Assembly (NCBI GenBank): GCA_025200525.1
Contig: CM045761.1
Span: 45,826,190 to 45,890,189 of the forward strand
Origin: Camellia lanceoleosa
Lineage: Eukaryota > Streptophyta > Magnoliopsida > Ericales > Theaceae
DNA length: 64,000 nucleotides
Direction of reading: 5' to 3'
Shown here: in pieces, positions 12,605-24,650 of the stretch
Layout: every line of letters begins with the position of its first letter
How positions within the stretch are numbered: the stretch's first letter is position 1
Notes under the pieces: generated by a model
Database searches by the model: none
The model's input: only the letters and a program-made list of their open reading frames with translations
Told to the model about the DNA's origin: nothing
Translations under genes and position numbers: made by a program

Positions 12605-13676
12605 GTATATATGAATGTATTAATGTAAATCTTAGTATATGAATCTCTGATTAGAGTGCTTGATATATATTGCTATGGAATCTCTTAATATAGTTGACCC
12701 ATGAACCAAACAAAATAGAAAGAAAATGGAAATTTCATTTATATGAAAACCAACTTGATTGGTTTTACATAAACGTACTCCCCTGTTAGCTGTGGGTAAT
12801 GCAGATTGACTGCAGTAGATTTGCACCTTGAAATTTCTTGGCTATTTGGGTTTCATTAAAGCAAAACCAACTCATTCAATGGCTAGGGTATTAATTACTA
12901 ATGCAGTTTAATTTATAATCCAATATGCAGTTTAAAACAGTCTCACTAAATATAGGTCGGATTTATTTGATATGTTTTCATTTTGTACATTTAACATGTG
13001 AGGAAAATAATGAAGTTTTATTTCAGAATTATTTCTCTTTTAATTAATTAGTTAAAGTGAGGAAAATAATCTAAAATTTACTTAATTTCAATTATCCCTA
13101 AGATGAGAAATTTAGTCTTGTAATCCTCAGCTTTCGTAAGAGGCCTTGATTTGTGTTTAAATGTCATGCTAGTTTGCTATTAGATAGCCATTGAGAATTG
13201 GGTCTGTTGTGTTTGTCATAGCATGAAAAGATAGAAATTGATCAATTTTAAATTTATTTAAGGAATTTATAAAAATTTTTCCTAGTGGAGGTGTAGACCC
13301 CAGTTTTGAGAAGACATTGTAGACAACTGTTAATGTGGTTCTGTTTGTCGTTTTCGTGTTATGCCGCTTTAGAGGCCCACTTGGCGCTTGGACACATGAG
13401 CTTTCTAATGAGGTAATTTTCATGTTCTTTCTCTTGTTTTCTATGTTCTGTTTGCCTTGCCTCAGGGTCAAAACAAATTAAAAAATCCTTCCAAGACAAA
13501 TATCTGAATATTGAACCTATTTACAACAAACTATAATTTCTTTTCCATTGACATATTCTGTAATTTGGAGAACCACATAAAAGAGAGAATCTAGGGAAAT
13601 AGAGGCCAAAATAAGAACCTGTATCAACAAAGATCTTCGTGTTCATGAGATCACGGACACGTGGATCATGAAGAAC
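12605..13676. other. CACTA 1 interior, intron-like
   Basis: No gene or repeat is recognised. The sequence has the T-rich composition of plant introns and may be intronic sequence of the captured host gene that begins at about 12100. Short open frames here have no recognisable motif. Confidence 0.4.
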
Positions 13677-13679
13677 TAG

Positions 13680-14630
13680 GGTTGCGTTTGGTAGAGTTTT
13701 CTAACTATGATTTGAGAATATGAGTTGTATTTTGAGTTTATGAGTTTTGGAATTATGATTTGAGTATAGAAAATTTGTTTGGTGAATGAGTTTTGAAAAG
13801 AGTGGGAAATTTTTGATGTGACATATGATATTTAATACAAAAACTTACAACTCATAACCAAACACACAATTCAAAAATCTATGAAAAGTTTTTTAAAAAT
13901 TTTTAAAAATTCCAAAAATATTATTTTATTTAAAAAAAAAAATAGTGCCAATTGCCAAAAATAAAAAAATAAAAAATCGCACTGTTCAGGACGTCTGGCA
14001 GGTCAACCGGTGGGATAACCGGCCAGATGTCCGGTGGGACGACCGGTTAAGCCAAATTTCAAAATATAGAATAATGATTTGTCCCCCTAATTCCCCCCCC
14101 CCCCCCGAATCCCCCGAAAAACAGATGGAGAAGAGAAAGAGGGAGAAAGAAGAGAGGAGAAGAGAAAGAGGGAGGAAGAGAGAGGAGAGGAGAGACGGAA
14201 ATAGAGAGACAGAGAGGCCCCCTCCCCCTCCATTCCGGCCCCGCCATTCCGCCGATCGTCGTCCCAGCTCGTCCGCCTCCGCCGATCGTCGTCTAGCTCT
14301 GCCTTCTCTTCTTCTTTCTTCTTCTCTTCTTTCTTTCTTCTTCTTGCTTCGTCTTCTTCTGATTTTCTGATTGAAAAAAAAAAAATAAATAAATAAATTT
14401 CAAATGACGAAACGACGCCGTTTCGCCAATTAGGGGGATTTTTGGGGGGGGGGGGGGGGCGCTGAATTCGAGCGACGTAGCATTACCGGAAAAAAAAATC
14501 CCGCCTGACACAGAGTGTTTTCTACAGAGTTTTCTGTTTAGTGTGGCAATATAATTTGAAAATTCTATCCAAACATGGTATTAGAATGTGTGGATAGAAT
14601 TATAATTTAAAAATACAACCAAACAGAGCC
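13680..14630. mobile_element. Nested MITE with GC-rich core and poly-C/poly-G arms
   Basis: The ends are GGTTGCGTTTGGTAGAG on the left and ACAACCAAACAGAGCC on the right (inverted), flanked by TAG at 13677-13679 and 14631-14633. The interior changes abruptly from AT-rich to GC-rich and purine-biased. It contains a run of 14 C (14093-14106) and, about 340 bp later, a run of 16 G (14444-14459). Open frames across this core are low-complexity and are not treated as genes. Confidence 0.65.
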
Positions 14631-14633
14631 TAG

Positions 14634-16650
14634 AATTCCCTTCCAAAATGACGACATCTGAAGGGTTAACCTACATTTGATTAAAATGGCACCATTGATT
14701 AAATTCATTTGTTCTCATTGGAACTTTATTATCACCCTTGTAAGAAGAAGATAGACACAGTAGCATAAGCAAAATTGTAGGAACCAAGTGTATGTGACTA
14801 ATTGCATCTTAGCACACAAAGTAACTATCTTGTCACTGTTTGCAACTCCAGTTCCATGTAATTTTATGCTAAATTATATGCATGAACCATCACATGGGCA
14901 GTCTAGCCTTATATGCTATTGCTGGACTACCCATTTTCTAACATATGTAAAATGTATGTACCATCATAAGATCAACAATATGATTTCACAGGTCAGAGAC
15001 ATAATGCTTGATTGAAAGTATGACCCCACTAGTGGTTTCAAGTTATTATGCCTCAAAATCACATTAAGAACATCTAAAAAATCTGAACCTCTTCCAAATC
15101 TCTTGCAATTAGGAAATTTGACTTCGACAAATGTAGGTTAGTATCTTGCGTTCTGGTTCAACACATTTATGACTCTTGACATCATAATTTGGGATGTTAA
15201 CTGCCTGTCTATGTTTTAATTTTTCCATGCATGAAAGGAGAAGTTCTGTATTGAAGGCATCTGCAAAACATCCAGAATGTGAAGAGGCATTATAATAGTA
15301 TATGTAGATGTCTAATGAAAACTAGTAAGCATATCAGATATATCTAAAGTCTATGCAGTCATACCATCTATGAACTAAAATCTCCACATAATCCTTACCG
15401 GGATGGTCAAAGTTGTACTCATGAACCTTTTCTAATTGTTTATCATTCAGCGAGTAATAAAATGAGTCCGGCAAGAATCACAGAATTATGTGGATCAACA
15501 AGTTTGTGACAATGCATTGAAACCAAGATGAGAGTCGAACACAATCTAAAAAAAATAAGGTCATGCATATAAAGGGAAAAAACATCATAAGTAACAAGGT
15601 ACAGACTATAACTCCATTCCTATGGTTAAGCTAAATAAACGTGAGGTCTATGATGAGATTAATCAGAAGCATATGTGCAAACTTTTATATGGATTTTTCT
15701 TGATAAACGTCTGAATTTATTTCTCCATTTCTTTCTTTGTCTAACATTCAATTGCAAAAGAAATTGTGGTTGTTAGGAACAACTGGAACTAGTTGATATG
15801 GTTGATAATAAATCTCTTACTTACCAAAAATAAATAAAAAGATGCAGAAGTACCTTTTCTGTATTGTTTGAAGATTAGCATGAGGTTTAAAAGGGAAAAT
15901 TATTTAAGATGGAAACTGTATAATCCAATGACATGCAAGAATTTTAATCCTGGTTTTTTGTTCTTCTTGCCCTCTTTAGTAGATAATTTTGTAGTTTATT
16001 CTCTTTCTTACAGATCAAATTATCTTTTGGAACAAATCAAATTATCTTTTTCTCATTACTGAATGAGGAACAACAGATAATATGGCATATGAATTGCATT
16101 TTATATCTTCTACTGTTGAAATTGACAAATTGTATTATGAAAGTAGCATAATATTTGTAGATTATCATTTTATTGACAGTGTTTATATGATCAGGACCTT
16201 CTAAGCGAGTTCATTTATTTTTCTTACAATTATATGTTGTGAAATCAGTCAATAATCTACTTTGTGGGATGCTGTGCGAACCGAAATGCTGCAAGGAGCC
16301 ACTCTAAAGTTTGAAACAGACCGATGTATCTCAAGAAATCTTCACTTGGAGGTAAATTTGTTCACATTCCTTAAAAATCACACTTTCTATCTGTAAGTTT
16401 ATCGTTGATAATTTTAGACAAATAGATACACATACATCATTGTTTCTCAAGCACTGACTGGGAAATTTATAGCTGGAGCATCTCTTTTCTGGAGTATTAC
16501 AATTCTGTGAAGGTTTTATCATTCATGTGATTATGTGTTAGAGAATGCAAGAAAGAATGTTGTATCCATCACATGCTTCAAAGGAGTTATTATTATTTCA
16601 ATACCTCAAAATGGTGCTTTTTTTTTTTTTTTTTCTCTTCAAAATACTAA
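14634..16650. other. CACTA 1 interior with one exon-like segment
   Basis: Mostly unrecognised, intron-like sequence. At about 16264-16350 an open segment (reading LWDAVRTEMLQGATL and onward) ends at GAG-GTAAAT, a good plant donor site, so it may be another exon of the captured host gene. The product is not recognised and the exon call is weak. Confidence 0.3.
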
Positions 16651-17600
16651 GTTACACGGACTCGGGTACGAGTATCCGGTACGGGTGCGTATCTAGGGGT
16701 CGGACACTTTAAAATTAAAAATTAAAGATACGTGGATATGTGTCCAAATTTGGATACGGGTACGGGGATACGTTAAATAGTTTTTTTAAAATATATATAT
16801 ATATATATTTATTATAACGCAGACACGGGACACGACAGTTTCTAAAAAAATGAGAATACGGACACGATAGGGATATGGCAAAATTTTAATTTTTTTTATA
16901 AATATTTTTATTTTAATATACATTAATTATTTTATTTATTTATTCTATTTTTTAAATAATGTGTTCCAATTAATTTTTTATTTTATTTTGCATACATGTA
17001 TTTATTTTTTTATTAATATATATAAATATATATTATCTCATAAATATATAATAATTATTATGTAATATATAATAATAGTTATAATATATAATAATAGTTA
17101 TTATTATTTATTATTCAGTTGCTTAACTATTATTATTATTATATATAAACTATTATTATTATTATAGATCAGATAGATAGATACGAGAGAGACAGAGGAA
17201 CGACAGAGAGAGAGGGAAAGAAAAGCGAAGCCAGAGAAGAAAGGAGAGGAAGATCGAGATTGAGATCGAGATCGAGATCGAGATCGAGAGACGAAAGGAG
17301 AGGAAGAGAGATCGACAGATCGAGAGAGGAGAGAGAAGATAGAGAAGGAGATCGCGAGAAGACAGCAGGAGATGGAGATCGAGCATCGACAGTCGAAGCA
17401 ACGACTCTTCCTCGTTTCGACAGGCGACCAGGTTCTCTCTTTCTCTCCCTCTTTCATTTCTTTTGCTTTACAGCCGTGTCCGAGAGAGACCACGCGAATC
17501 TGACACAGATCCCATACCCGCACCCGTGTCGTGTCGTGTCGTGTCGACACGGGTACTTCGCCCCAACGTGGCGAGTCCATGTAACACAGTTGATATGTAT
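16650..17600. mobile_element. Nested element with GTACGGGT-type ends
   Basis: The left end contains GGGTACGAGTATCCGGTACG and the right end contains CACGGGTACTTCGCCCC after a run of GTGTC units (17528-17548), giving imperfect inverted ends. The interior has an AT-rich half and a purine-rich, GC-rich half with (GAGATC)n at 17258-17290. Overlapping open frames on both strands here are low-complexity artefacts. Class unknown. Confidence 0.4.
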
Positions 17601-18775
17601 GTACCTTTAGTCATTCAACTAAGGCAGACGGAGATGAAAGTCTCACAATCCTCATTCCTATAATTTGCACCGAAAGAGGATGCGTTCTTTATTTTTTCCA
17701 ATCTTATTATTGATTCGGTTTCTAACTTGCAAACACAATCTTTCTTTCTTGGGGAATTATTTTTTGTAGAAACGTTGTAAGGCAGCATACACCTTACCCT
17801 CCTTAGTCCCTGCTTTAGTGGGAGTTTTGTGCACTGGGTTGCTTTCTTTATCCCACTGCTAATGTGTGTTTGTAAGTGTGTGTTCTTTTTTTTTTTTGTA
17901 AACCCAGGACTTGCATAAATGTCTCCTATTGATAAAATGCTGTCATGTTTACTGTTCCATGCTGGTGTTGAATTTGTGTAGGCCACAGCGCATGACAAAG
18001 CCCAGAAATACAAATAAGTTGATATTTCTGTTCCACTAAACTGGAATGGAGCTTTATCTGTTCTATTTGTTGGGTGGAAATTGACTCCATAATAATTTTT
18101 GAGATGTTCATGATAGTAGAAAGAAACTCTCGGTAACAAAACATGATCTTTTTTCCAAGTAGAAGGGTTTTGCTTGGTTTTCATTGTGAATCCCGAAGAT
18201 AACATTCTAATAATTATTAAATTACTCCAATGTTATCCTCATTTATTAATTGTTATAATTGTCTGCTGCTAAATTGTCATAATTGTTATAATTTGCAGAG
18301 TATAATATATCAGAATTATTAATTTTATAATTGTTATAATTTGAAATGTCAATTTTATTGAATAAGTGTTAATGTTTTTTTATTTATTTATTTATTTATT
18401 TTTTTACAGGTTGTTTTTGCGTGGGCTATTGTAAATAATTATTTTTGTGTATGAAGAGCATTTGTTCTATATATGGAAGACATCTATTTTTGTACAATTC
18501 TTTGTTTTGGAAATACAGTGTTTTTGTATGTAATATTTAATTTAGATGGATAATACTTGGTTGGAATGGATTTATATGATACGTGGAATAAGATGTTACC
18601 GGTTAAAGTTTTTGGATAGTTGATAATGAAATGGGTATTATTGATAATGGATTTAGATTATAATTTATAGATGTATTATTATGTATATGGACAGGTTACA
18701 GGTTGCATTGATAATAGAATGTATATAATTTAGAACTTAATGAAAAATATTCAATTTGTGCATTTAAAAAAAAAA
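17600..18775. other. CACTA 1 interior, 3' part
   Basis: Unrecognised sequence with intron or 3'UTR-like composition. Open frames on the minus strand (17615-18205) lack any recognisable domain. No gene is called. Confidence 0.35.
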
Positions 18776-19270
18776 AAAAAAATAGAGTTTTTGGTCACTA
18801 AACATTTAGTAGCCAAAAAATAAAAATGAAACTTATTGGCGACTAATCAGTTAGTAGTTAAAAAAAAAAAAATGAAAGTTTTTTGCGACAAAAAAATTAG
18901 TAGCTAAAAGGTACTCTCATGATTTTAGCAACTAAAAAATTAATAGCCAAACAGGTGTCACGTTTTTAGCAACTAAAAAATTGGTAGCCAAAAAGTAATA
19001 AAGTTTCTAGGGACCAAAAAATTGGTAGTTAAAAAGCTGAAGATTATTTATTTATTTTTTTTTTGTGAATAAATATTTTCTTTTGGGCCACTAAATTTTT
19101 AGTCACTAATTGGCGACTTTCGATGACTAAAAAAAAATCAGTCGCCAATTCTTTTGCCGACAATCAGTCAACAACCAAACGGCGACGAAAAACTTTAGTC
19201 GGCAAAAATCTTCGGCGAATAAAAAATGACTTTTGGTGATTAAAAATTTAGTCGTCAAAAGTGTAATTTG
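18775..19270. repeat. CACTA 1 right subterminal repeats
   Basis: Clustered TTAGTAGCCAAAA, GGCGACTAA and TTTAGTCGGCAAAA motifs in both orientations, matching the array at the left end and running up to the terminal inverted repeat. Confidence 0.8.
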
Positions 19271-19278
19271 TTGTAGTG

Positions 19279-20540
19279 ATCTCTTCTTATCAAATATATA
19301 TATATACATATATTGATGTAATGGTGCCAATATATGTAAGATTAATAAAAAATTATAAAGTGATTAAGTAGACAAGTATGGTCTCCCATTAACCTATTAT
19401 TATTGTGGTTTCTACTGTAAATCAAAATTGTTTATTGGATGGTGATAATGTCACGTGATATATCTGTTACATCCAATATTTATATATTTTTGTCATAGCA
19501 ATAAGACTATGAAAACAAAGTCAATCACAGAATCAACTATATAAAATAATTCTAGTCGTACATCTTACACAGTAAAATCCATTATAAAGATAGAATTTCA
19601 TTTGTCATACAATAAGTTTAGACACATAATTGATAATAAAACAATCGCATAGGTAGAGCAATATCAGTGAAACAGTATGTCCTAGCATGTTATAAAAGTT
19701 TTATATAATTCACAAAAAATTATGTGATTAATTATGTATTTGTAATTTTGTTGCTGGTCATATGATGGGGGCACATATACATTAATTAGATATTAGGGTG
19801 AATTATACTAATAGTACCTATAATTTGAGACTTGTGTCACTTTAATTCCTGACTTTTTAATTGTGATATATTTAATCCTGAATTTTGAATTTCATCCCAA
19901 ATAAGGACAATTGAAGACATTATTGCTCTATTTGAAGGGCAAAGTCGTCATACAATTTATTTTATTTTGGTTAACTTATATGTTGTTTGAAATATAATGA
20001 CTTTTTTTTAATGAATAATATTGGAACTTTTTTTTGTTATAAAGTTTGATTTGGTTTGATTTTTAGAATCTATTTTTAGAAAAATTTTGCTAAGAAATCA
20101 AAAATTAAATTGGTGAAAAAAATTAAAAACACATCATTTTTATATAATTTTATTTTTTGGGAGGATAGAAATAAATTTTTAAAATAAAATTTTTTGATAT
20201 TTATTTTCGTAAAATTAGTTTTTATTTTTTCAAAAGTCAAACATGGCAACAATTTTGATATCATTATTAAACCAACTCATTAAATCAAAAAATTTAAAAC
20301 TAAAAACATTTTATATATTAAACGAAATTAAAAACCTAATAACCATGAATTACATGATAATCATTCAAAAATATCTGTTAACAGCAAATACAATCATCTA
20401 TTACATGATAACCATCCAAAAATATCAACAAAAACAACCACCCATTACATGATCATCATCCAAACACATACTAAAAATTAATTTGGTAAAAAAATAAAAA
20501 TAAATAAAAATGTAAAAGATTTATCATTTTTATATAACTT
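19279..20540. repeat. Tandem block, copy C, right part
   Basis: Resumes copy C after the CACTA insertion with TCTTCTTATCAAATATATAT and continues through GTCACGTGATATATCTG and the 19796 foldback arm. It parallels 4024-5273 in A and 6927-8496 in B. Confidence 0.85.
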
Positions 20541-20783
20541 TATCTTTAATGAATAGAAATAATTTTTAAAAATTGAAAAATATTTTTTTGACATTTATTT
20601 TTGTCAAGGCAGTTTATATTTTATTAAATTGACAATTTTACCTTTGAAATAGAACAATAATGTCTTCAAATGTCCTTATTTGGAACATGATTTAAAATTT
20701 AGGATTAAATATATCACAATTAGGGATTAAAGTAACATAAATCTCAAATTACATGGACCGTTAGTGTAATTCACCCTAAATAT
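19796..20783. mobile_element. Foldback element with arms of about 160 bp
   Basis: The left arm begins AGGGTGAATTATACTAATAG and the right arm ends with the inverted equivalent TAGTGTAATTCACCCT. The arms share further matches such as AAGGACAATTGAAGACATTA against TAATGTCTTCAAATGTCCTT. Copies A (from about 4549) and B (from about 7430) keep the left arm and interior but lack the right arm. Copy D at about 36165 reads through uninterrupted (TAGATACTAATAATGTTGG) and looks like an empty site. Confidence 0.75.
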
Positions 20784-23700
20784 TAATAACATTTATGTTG
20801 GGTTTGTTGTCATTATTGAGCTATTATATATGTTCCACATCAAATGAGATATGAAATGTGGTAAAAATATAAGATCATAATAGCATTACTAATACAAAAA
20901 ATAATAAGTCAATGAATACAGAAATTGGTACACAAAATATACATGAACAAATAAGTTTTTTAAAAATGAACCTACTAACAAATCTTAAAATAATTTTATC
21001 CATTTATGTATATTGTGTGTCTAATTCTATGATTAGTCTCTTATTCATAATAAAAGTGTATAGAACAAGTTGTATAATATTCTCTTTTGAAAACTATACG
21101 AATAGTGCAATTTAAGCTTAGCCCTTGTTTGGAAAGTGTGTATTTTAGTTTAAAAATTAAAAAGTCGCTAAAGACATCAAAAAGTCAACACTATATAAAA
21201 AATTCAAAGAATTTATTTTTCCAATACTTTTTGCACTTTTTTTTTTTGGTCAAAAAATCATTCCAAATATACTAATTTTTTTTTTATTTCACATTTTAAG
21301 TAAAAAATTTAAAAATTATTAAAATAACATATTTCCAAACGGGACCTTAATATGATTTGGATTATAACTAAAATATATAAACTACACATTTCATTATTTG
21401 ATTCTTTTTTGTTTTTTGAATGCATAGAATGGTACAACTCACACACATACACACAACAACCACTTTGTTTGGTTTTGGAATTTTTAAAAACAGTTTAGAA
21501 AATTTTAATTTATATTTTATATTTTTAATTAAATTTTTTATATTTTTTATTCACTTAATTTATATACACTTAAAGTATAAAATTTGGGAAAACATTGAAA
21601 AAATTATTAGATTGATCTAATTATTTTGGAAAAATTGCAAATAAGTGGTGTTCTTACAAAATATTTATAAATTTATAAAAAAAAGATTAAATATTTAATT
21701 ATTAAAGTTGGTAAAGTTTACTACTGATTTGAAATATTTTTTTAAGACATATATTGAATTGTAATTTCTTAATTTTTTTTCATAAATAATGTAGACACGG
21801 AGTATTCTACAAAATAAATGGTTTGAATCATTAAAATAAGATCTATGGTGGGCTTCATGGGGTCGAACAATTCTCACAAATTTATATTTAAATTTAAGAG
21901 AAGTCTAACTTGTTTGGATCACATCATTTTTTTATTTTTATACATATTTTTTCAAAAAAAACGAAAAAAATAATTTTTTTTTCTTACTTGTCAAAATACT
22001 CCTTAATTGAAACGTGATGGTCTTTTGGAAGGGTTCAATAGAAATAATTTATTATTATTATTATTGTAAAAGGGAACTGCATTAATAATTAAGTAGGGTA
22101 ATACAATAGAAATAATTTGATACACTATGGAGTATATGCCACATGTTTAACTCAGAAGTGGCCCTCTAAATAATTGTTGTCTTTACGTGGCCCCCACAGG
22201 AGGGACAATTCCGCCAAATGAATGGTCGCTATCCTTCGGGAGAATATTAAAAAATAAAATGAGAAATAAAAAAAATAATTATAAAATTATAAAAATACAG
22301 GTGATTTATGTATTAAATTTGTACAAATAAGTATTAGTTTGCGATTATTTTTTTTCTATTTCTCACTTTTTTTTTTTTTGAGATTTTCTCAGATTCGTCC
22401 ATGTGAGGAATTGCATTATTTTGGCAACAACTAAAAAAATTTGTATGAATTTTTTTTTTTTTTTCCAACTTTGTTTAGTGGACAATGATATGAAAATTAA
22501 GAAATTAACACTTCAATAAAGAAATAAAATATTTAAATATTTATTTTATTTTATTTTATTTATAGTGATTTTTTTCTTAATTTTTTAATTTATAGAATAT
22601 TTTAATATAGTACAACTTAAAAGTAAAATTTTTTAAGGGTAAATTACACTACCACCCTCTAAGATTTTTATTTAATACAAATCCCCTCACACTTGAAAAA
22701 TTATAATCCCCTCATTGGGGTTTGTAATCTCATTACAAACTACCTTTTATATTGCCGATGTCATATCTTAAAATTTTTTAAATAACCATCTTGTCCTTTT
22801 TTATATCACTTCTTCTTCCTATCTTCATGATTACATTCTATAACTTTCAATCATTAAATTCTACATGAACATATTCTTATTGAGTGATAATATATAAATA
22901 TAAATTTTATGAAAAATTTTCAAATATAATGACATAGCTTAATGGTGGTATTGCACTTTAAAACAAAACATCCATAAACATGATTTATATTTACAATAAT
23001 ATTACTATCACAACATTTTTATAATATTTTTTGTATAAATTTTTATATATGAATATAATTTTTCATTTTTATTTCCACCATTATATGTAGATTAGATCAA
23101 TTTAATCCAGATATATTTAAAAAGTAAAAAATTTGTACATAAAATTTACAAAAAATTCATTGAATATAACAAAAAAAATTAAAACGTTTTTTTGCTTCGT
23201 TACTTAGGTGTGTTTGGCGAAAAAAGATTTTAATCAAAAGTTAATAAAAAAATTAAAAAAATTAAAAAGTTAAAAGTCAAAATTTATTTTCAAACACTTT
23301 AAATTTTTTCACCTCATATTTTAATCAAGAAATTATCCAAAAAACCACTTCGAAAACTAGCCCTTAGTAGAGAGCAAAACGATGTTATTAACATTATTGG
23401 TGACAAAATTTTTAGATGAATGTTATTTTTGCATTTAGCATTAATTTCGTTATGAATCTTTTATAAAAGAAAATATTAAAAAAAAAATTTTGCAAAATTT
23501 TAAGTCTTGCTAGTTCCATTTTATTTTTGCTCTTAAATAATTAATGTTTCTCGAAAAATCTATGGAAAAGTAAGAGAATCAAATAATTTGTTGGGGAATA
23601 AAATTTTTTGCTGAAATTAATAATGAAGAATCATTTTTTTTATTCTCATTTATTTCAAAGGCTGAATTCATGATGACTCAAAATCACATTTTCATTTCCC

Positions 23701-23990
23701 TCAAAATTCATGTCACTCAAATATCGTAAATGACTCAAAAATACAATAATACTAAACATTAATATGCAATCGAGATTCATTTTACAAACGTCAACAATAC
23801 ATGCATTCAATCTCTACCACACACTTTAATTCTTACCACATATTGGTACTATATTCTAGTTTGGTGGACTTAATCCAAAAACAATATTCTAAATATGGGT
23901 CCACTTTATTGGTACAAAAGAGTCATAAAACGTAGAGGAGACCTTGTATACACCCCCTATTTACCATGCATTACATATGCATAATACACA
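20784..23990. other. Intergenic spacer, source of block E similarity
   Basis: No gene is visible. From 20790 to about 22500 it matches 40700-45000 in order: GATTCTATGATTAGTCT, AATGCATAGAATGG, AAATATTTATAAATTTAT and GTGGCCCTCTAAATAATTG all recur there. A MITE of the AAGTGCACTTTT group lies at about 21130-21350. From 22500 to 23990 the sequence is AT-rich spacer downstream of the P450 stop codon. No clear AATAAA polyadenylation signal was identified. Confidence 0.6.
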
Positions 23991-24011
23991 CTACACACTA
24001 AGAAGGTCTAT

Positions 24012-24650
24012 CTATGGTTGATCATAAAACTCACCCGATAAGCGTGGGGTGAGCAACACTTCCAATGGAGTTGCCTTAGTTAGTACAAGCCCCAACCCCT
24101 CACTCATATCCACTTTTCCATTCCTCAACAACATTTCTAGGTTGAACCCTTGAAGCAGCCGAGTGAGTATCAAATGCATTATTTTATACGCTAAGGTGCT
24201 TCCAGGGCACGACCTCCTGCCAGCACCAAAAGGAAGGAGCTCAAATTGTTGCCCTATTAAATCCTCTTTTGCTTGCCATGCAAGAAACCTTTCTGGTCTG
24301 AACTCATCAGGATTAGTCCATATGTGAGGGTCACGGTGGAGCTTCCAAATGTTGACTATCAAACGAGTGCCTTTGGGGACATAGTAGCCAGAGACATGGC
24401 AGTCTTGAATGGACTCGCGTGGTATAGATAAGGGTCCTGGAGGGTAAAGTCGTAGTGTTTCTTTGATGATGGCTTGGAGGTAGACTAAGTTTTTGGTGTC
24501 TGATTCATCTAACCATCTTACATTTCCATGTCCAACATACATGTCTATTTCTTCTTGTGCTGCTTTGAGGGTTGTGGGATGGTTTAGAAGTAGGCAAACT
24601 GCCCAGGATAAGGCAGCTGTTGTAGTGTCAGAACCTCCTAAGATAAGGGA
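24012..24650 (-). CDS. CYP82-like: P450 exon 3
   Basis: Starts after the acceptor TTTTTATAG (24651-24652 is the AG on the minus strand) with SLILGGSDTTTAALSWAV, continuing exon 2 without loss of frame. It contains the I-helix, K-helix, PERF and haem-binding Cys motifs and ends LLTPRLSGEFYDQP followed by a stop at 24012-24014. All catalytic landmarks are intact and no frameshift or internal stop was found. Confidence 0.95.
   Translation of the reverse strand, partial: SLILGGSDTTTAALSWAVCLLLNHPTTLKAAQEEIDMYVGHGNVRWLDESDTKNLVYLQAIIKETLRLYPPGPLSIPRESIQDCHVSGYYVPKGTRLIVNIWKLHRDPHIWTNPDEFRPERFLAWQAKEDLIGQQFELLPFGAGRRSCPGSTLAYKIMHLILTRLLQGFNLEMLLRNGKVDMSEGLGLVLTKATPLEVLLTPRLSGEFYDQP

Larger units (their letters stand above)
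11130..19278. mobile_element. CACTA transposon 1 (8149 bp, non-autonomous)
   Basis: The left end is CATTACAACAAAATGC and the right end is ATTTGTTGTAGTG, whose reverse complement is CACTACAACAAAT. The two form the terminal inverted repeat of a CACTA (En/Spm) element, with one change (CATTA) at the left tip. ATC is duplicated at 11127-11129 and 19279-19281, the 3-bp size expected for CACTA. Copies A and B show the empty site GCAATCTGTCCTTATC. Dense subterminal motifs of the form GGCGACTAAA occur at both ends. No transposase was recognised. The interior holds host-like 5' exon sequence and nested MITEs, so the element is non-autonomous. Confidence 0.92.

Noticed and set aside
14788..16062. Short frames of 64-75 codons inside CACTA 1
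   Set aside because: AT-rich, without motifs, and consistent with captured intron sequence.
17104..17663. Several long overlapping frames on both strands
   Set aside because: They come from low-complexity GAGATC and GA repeats and contain no domain.
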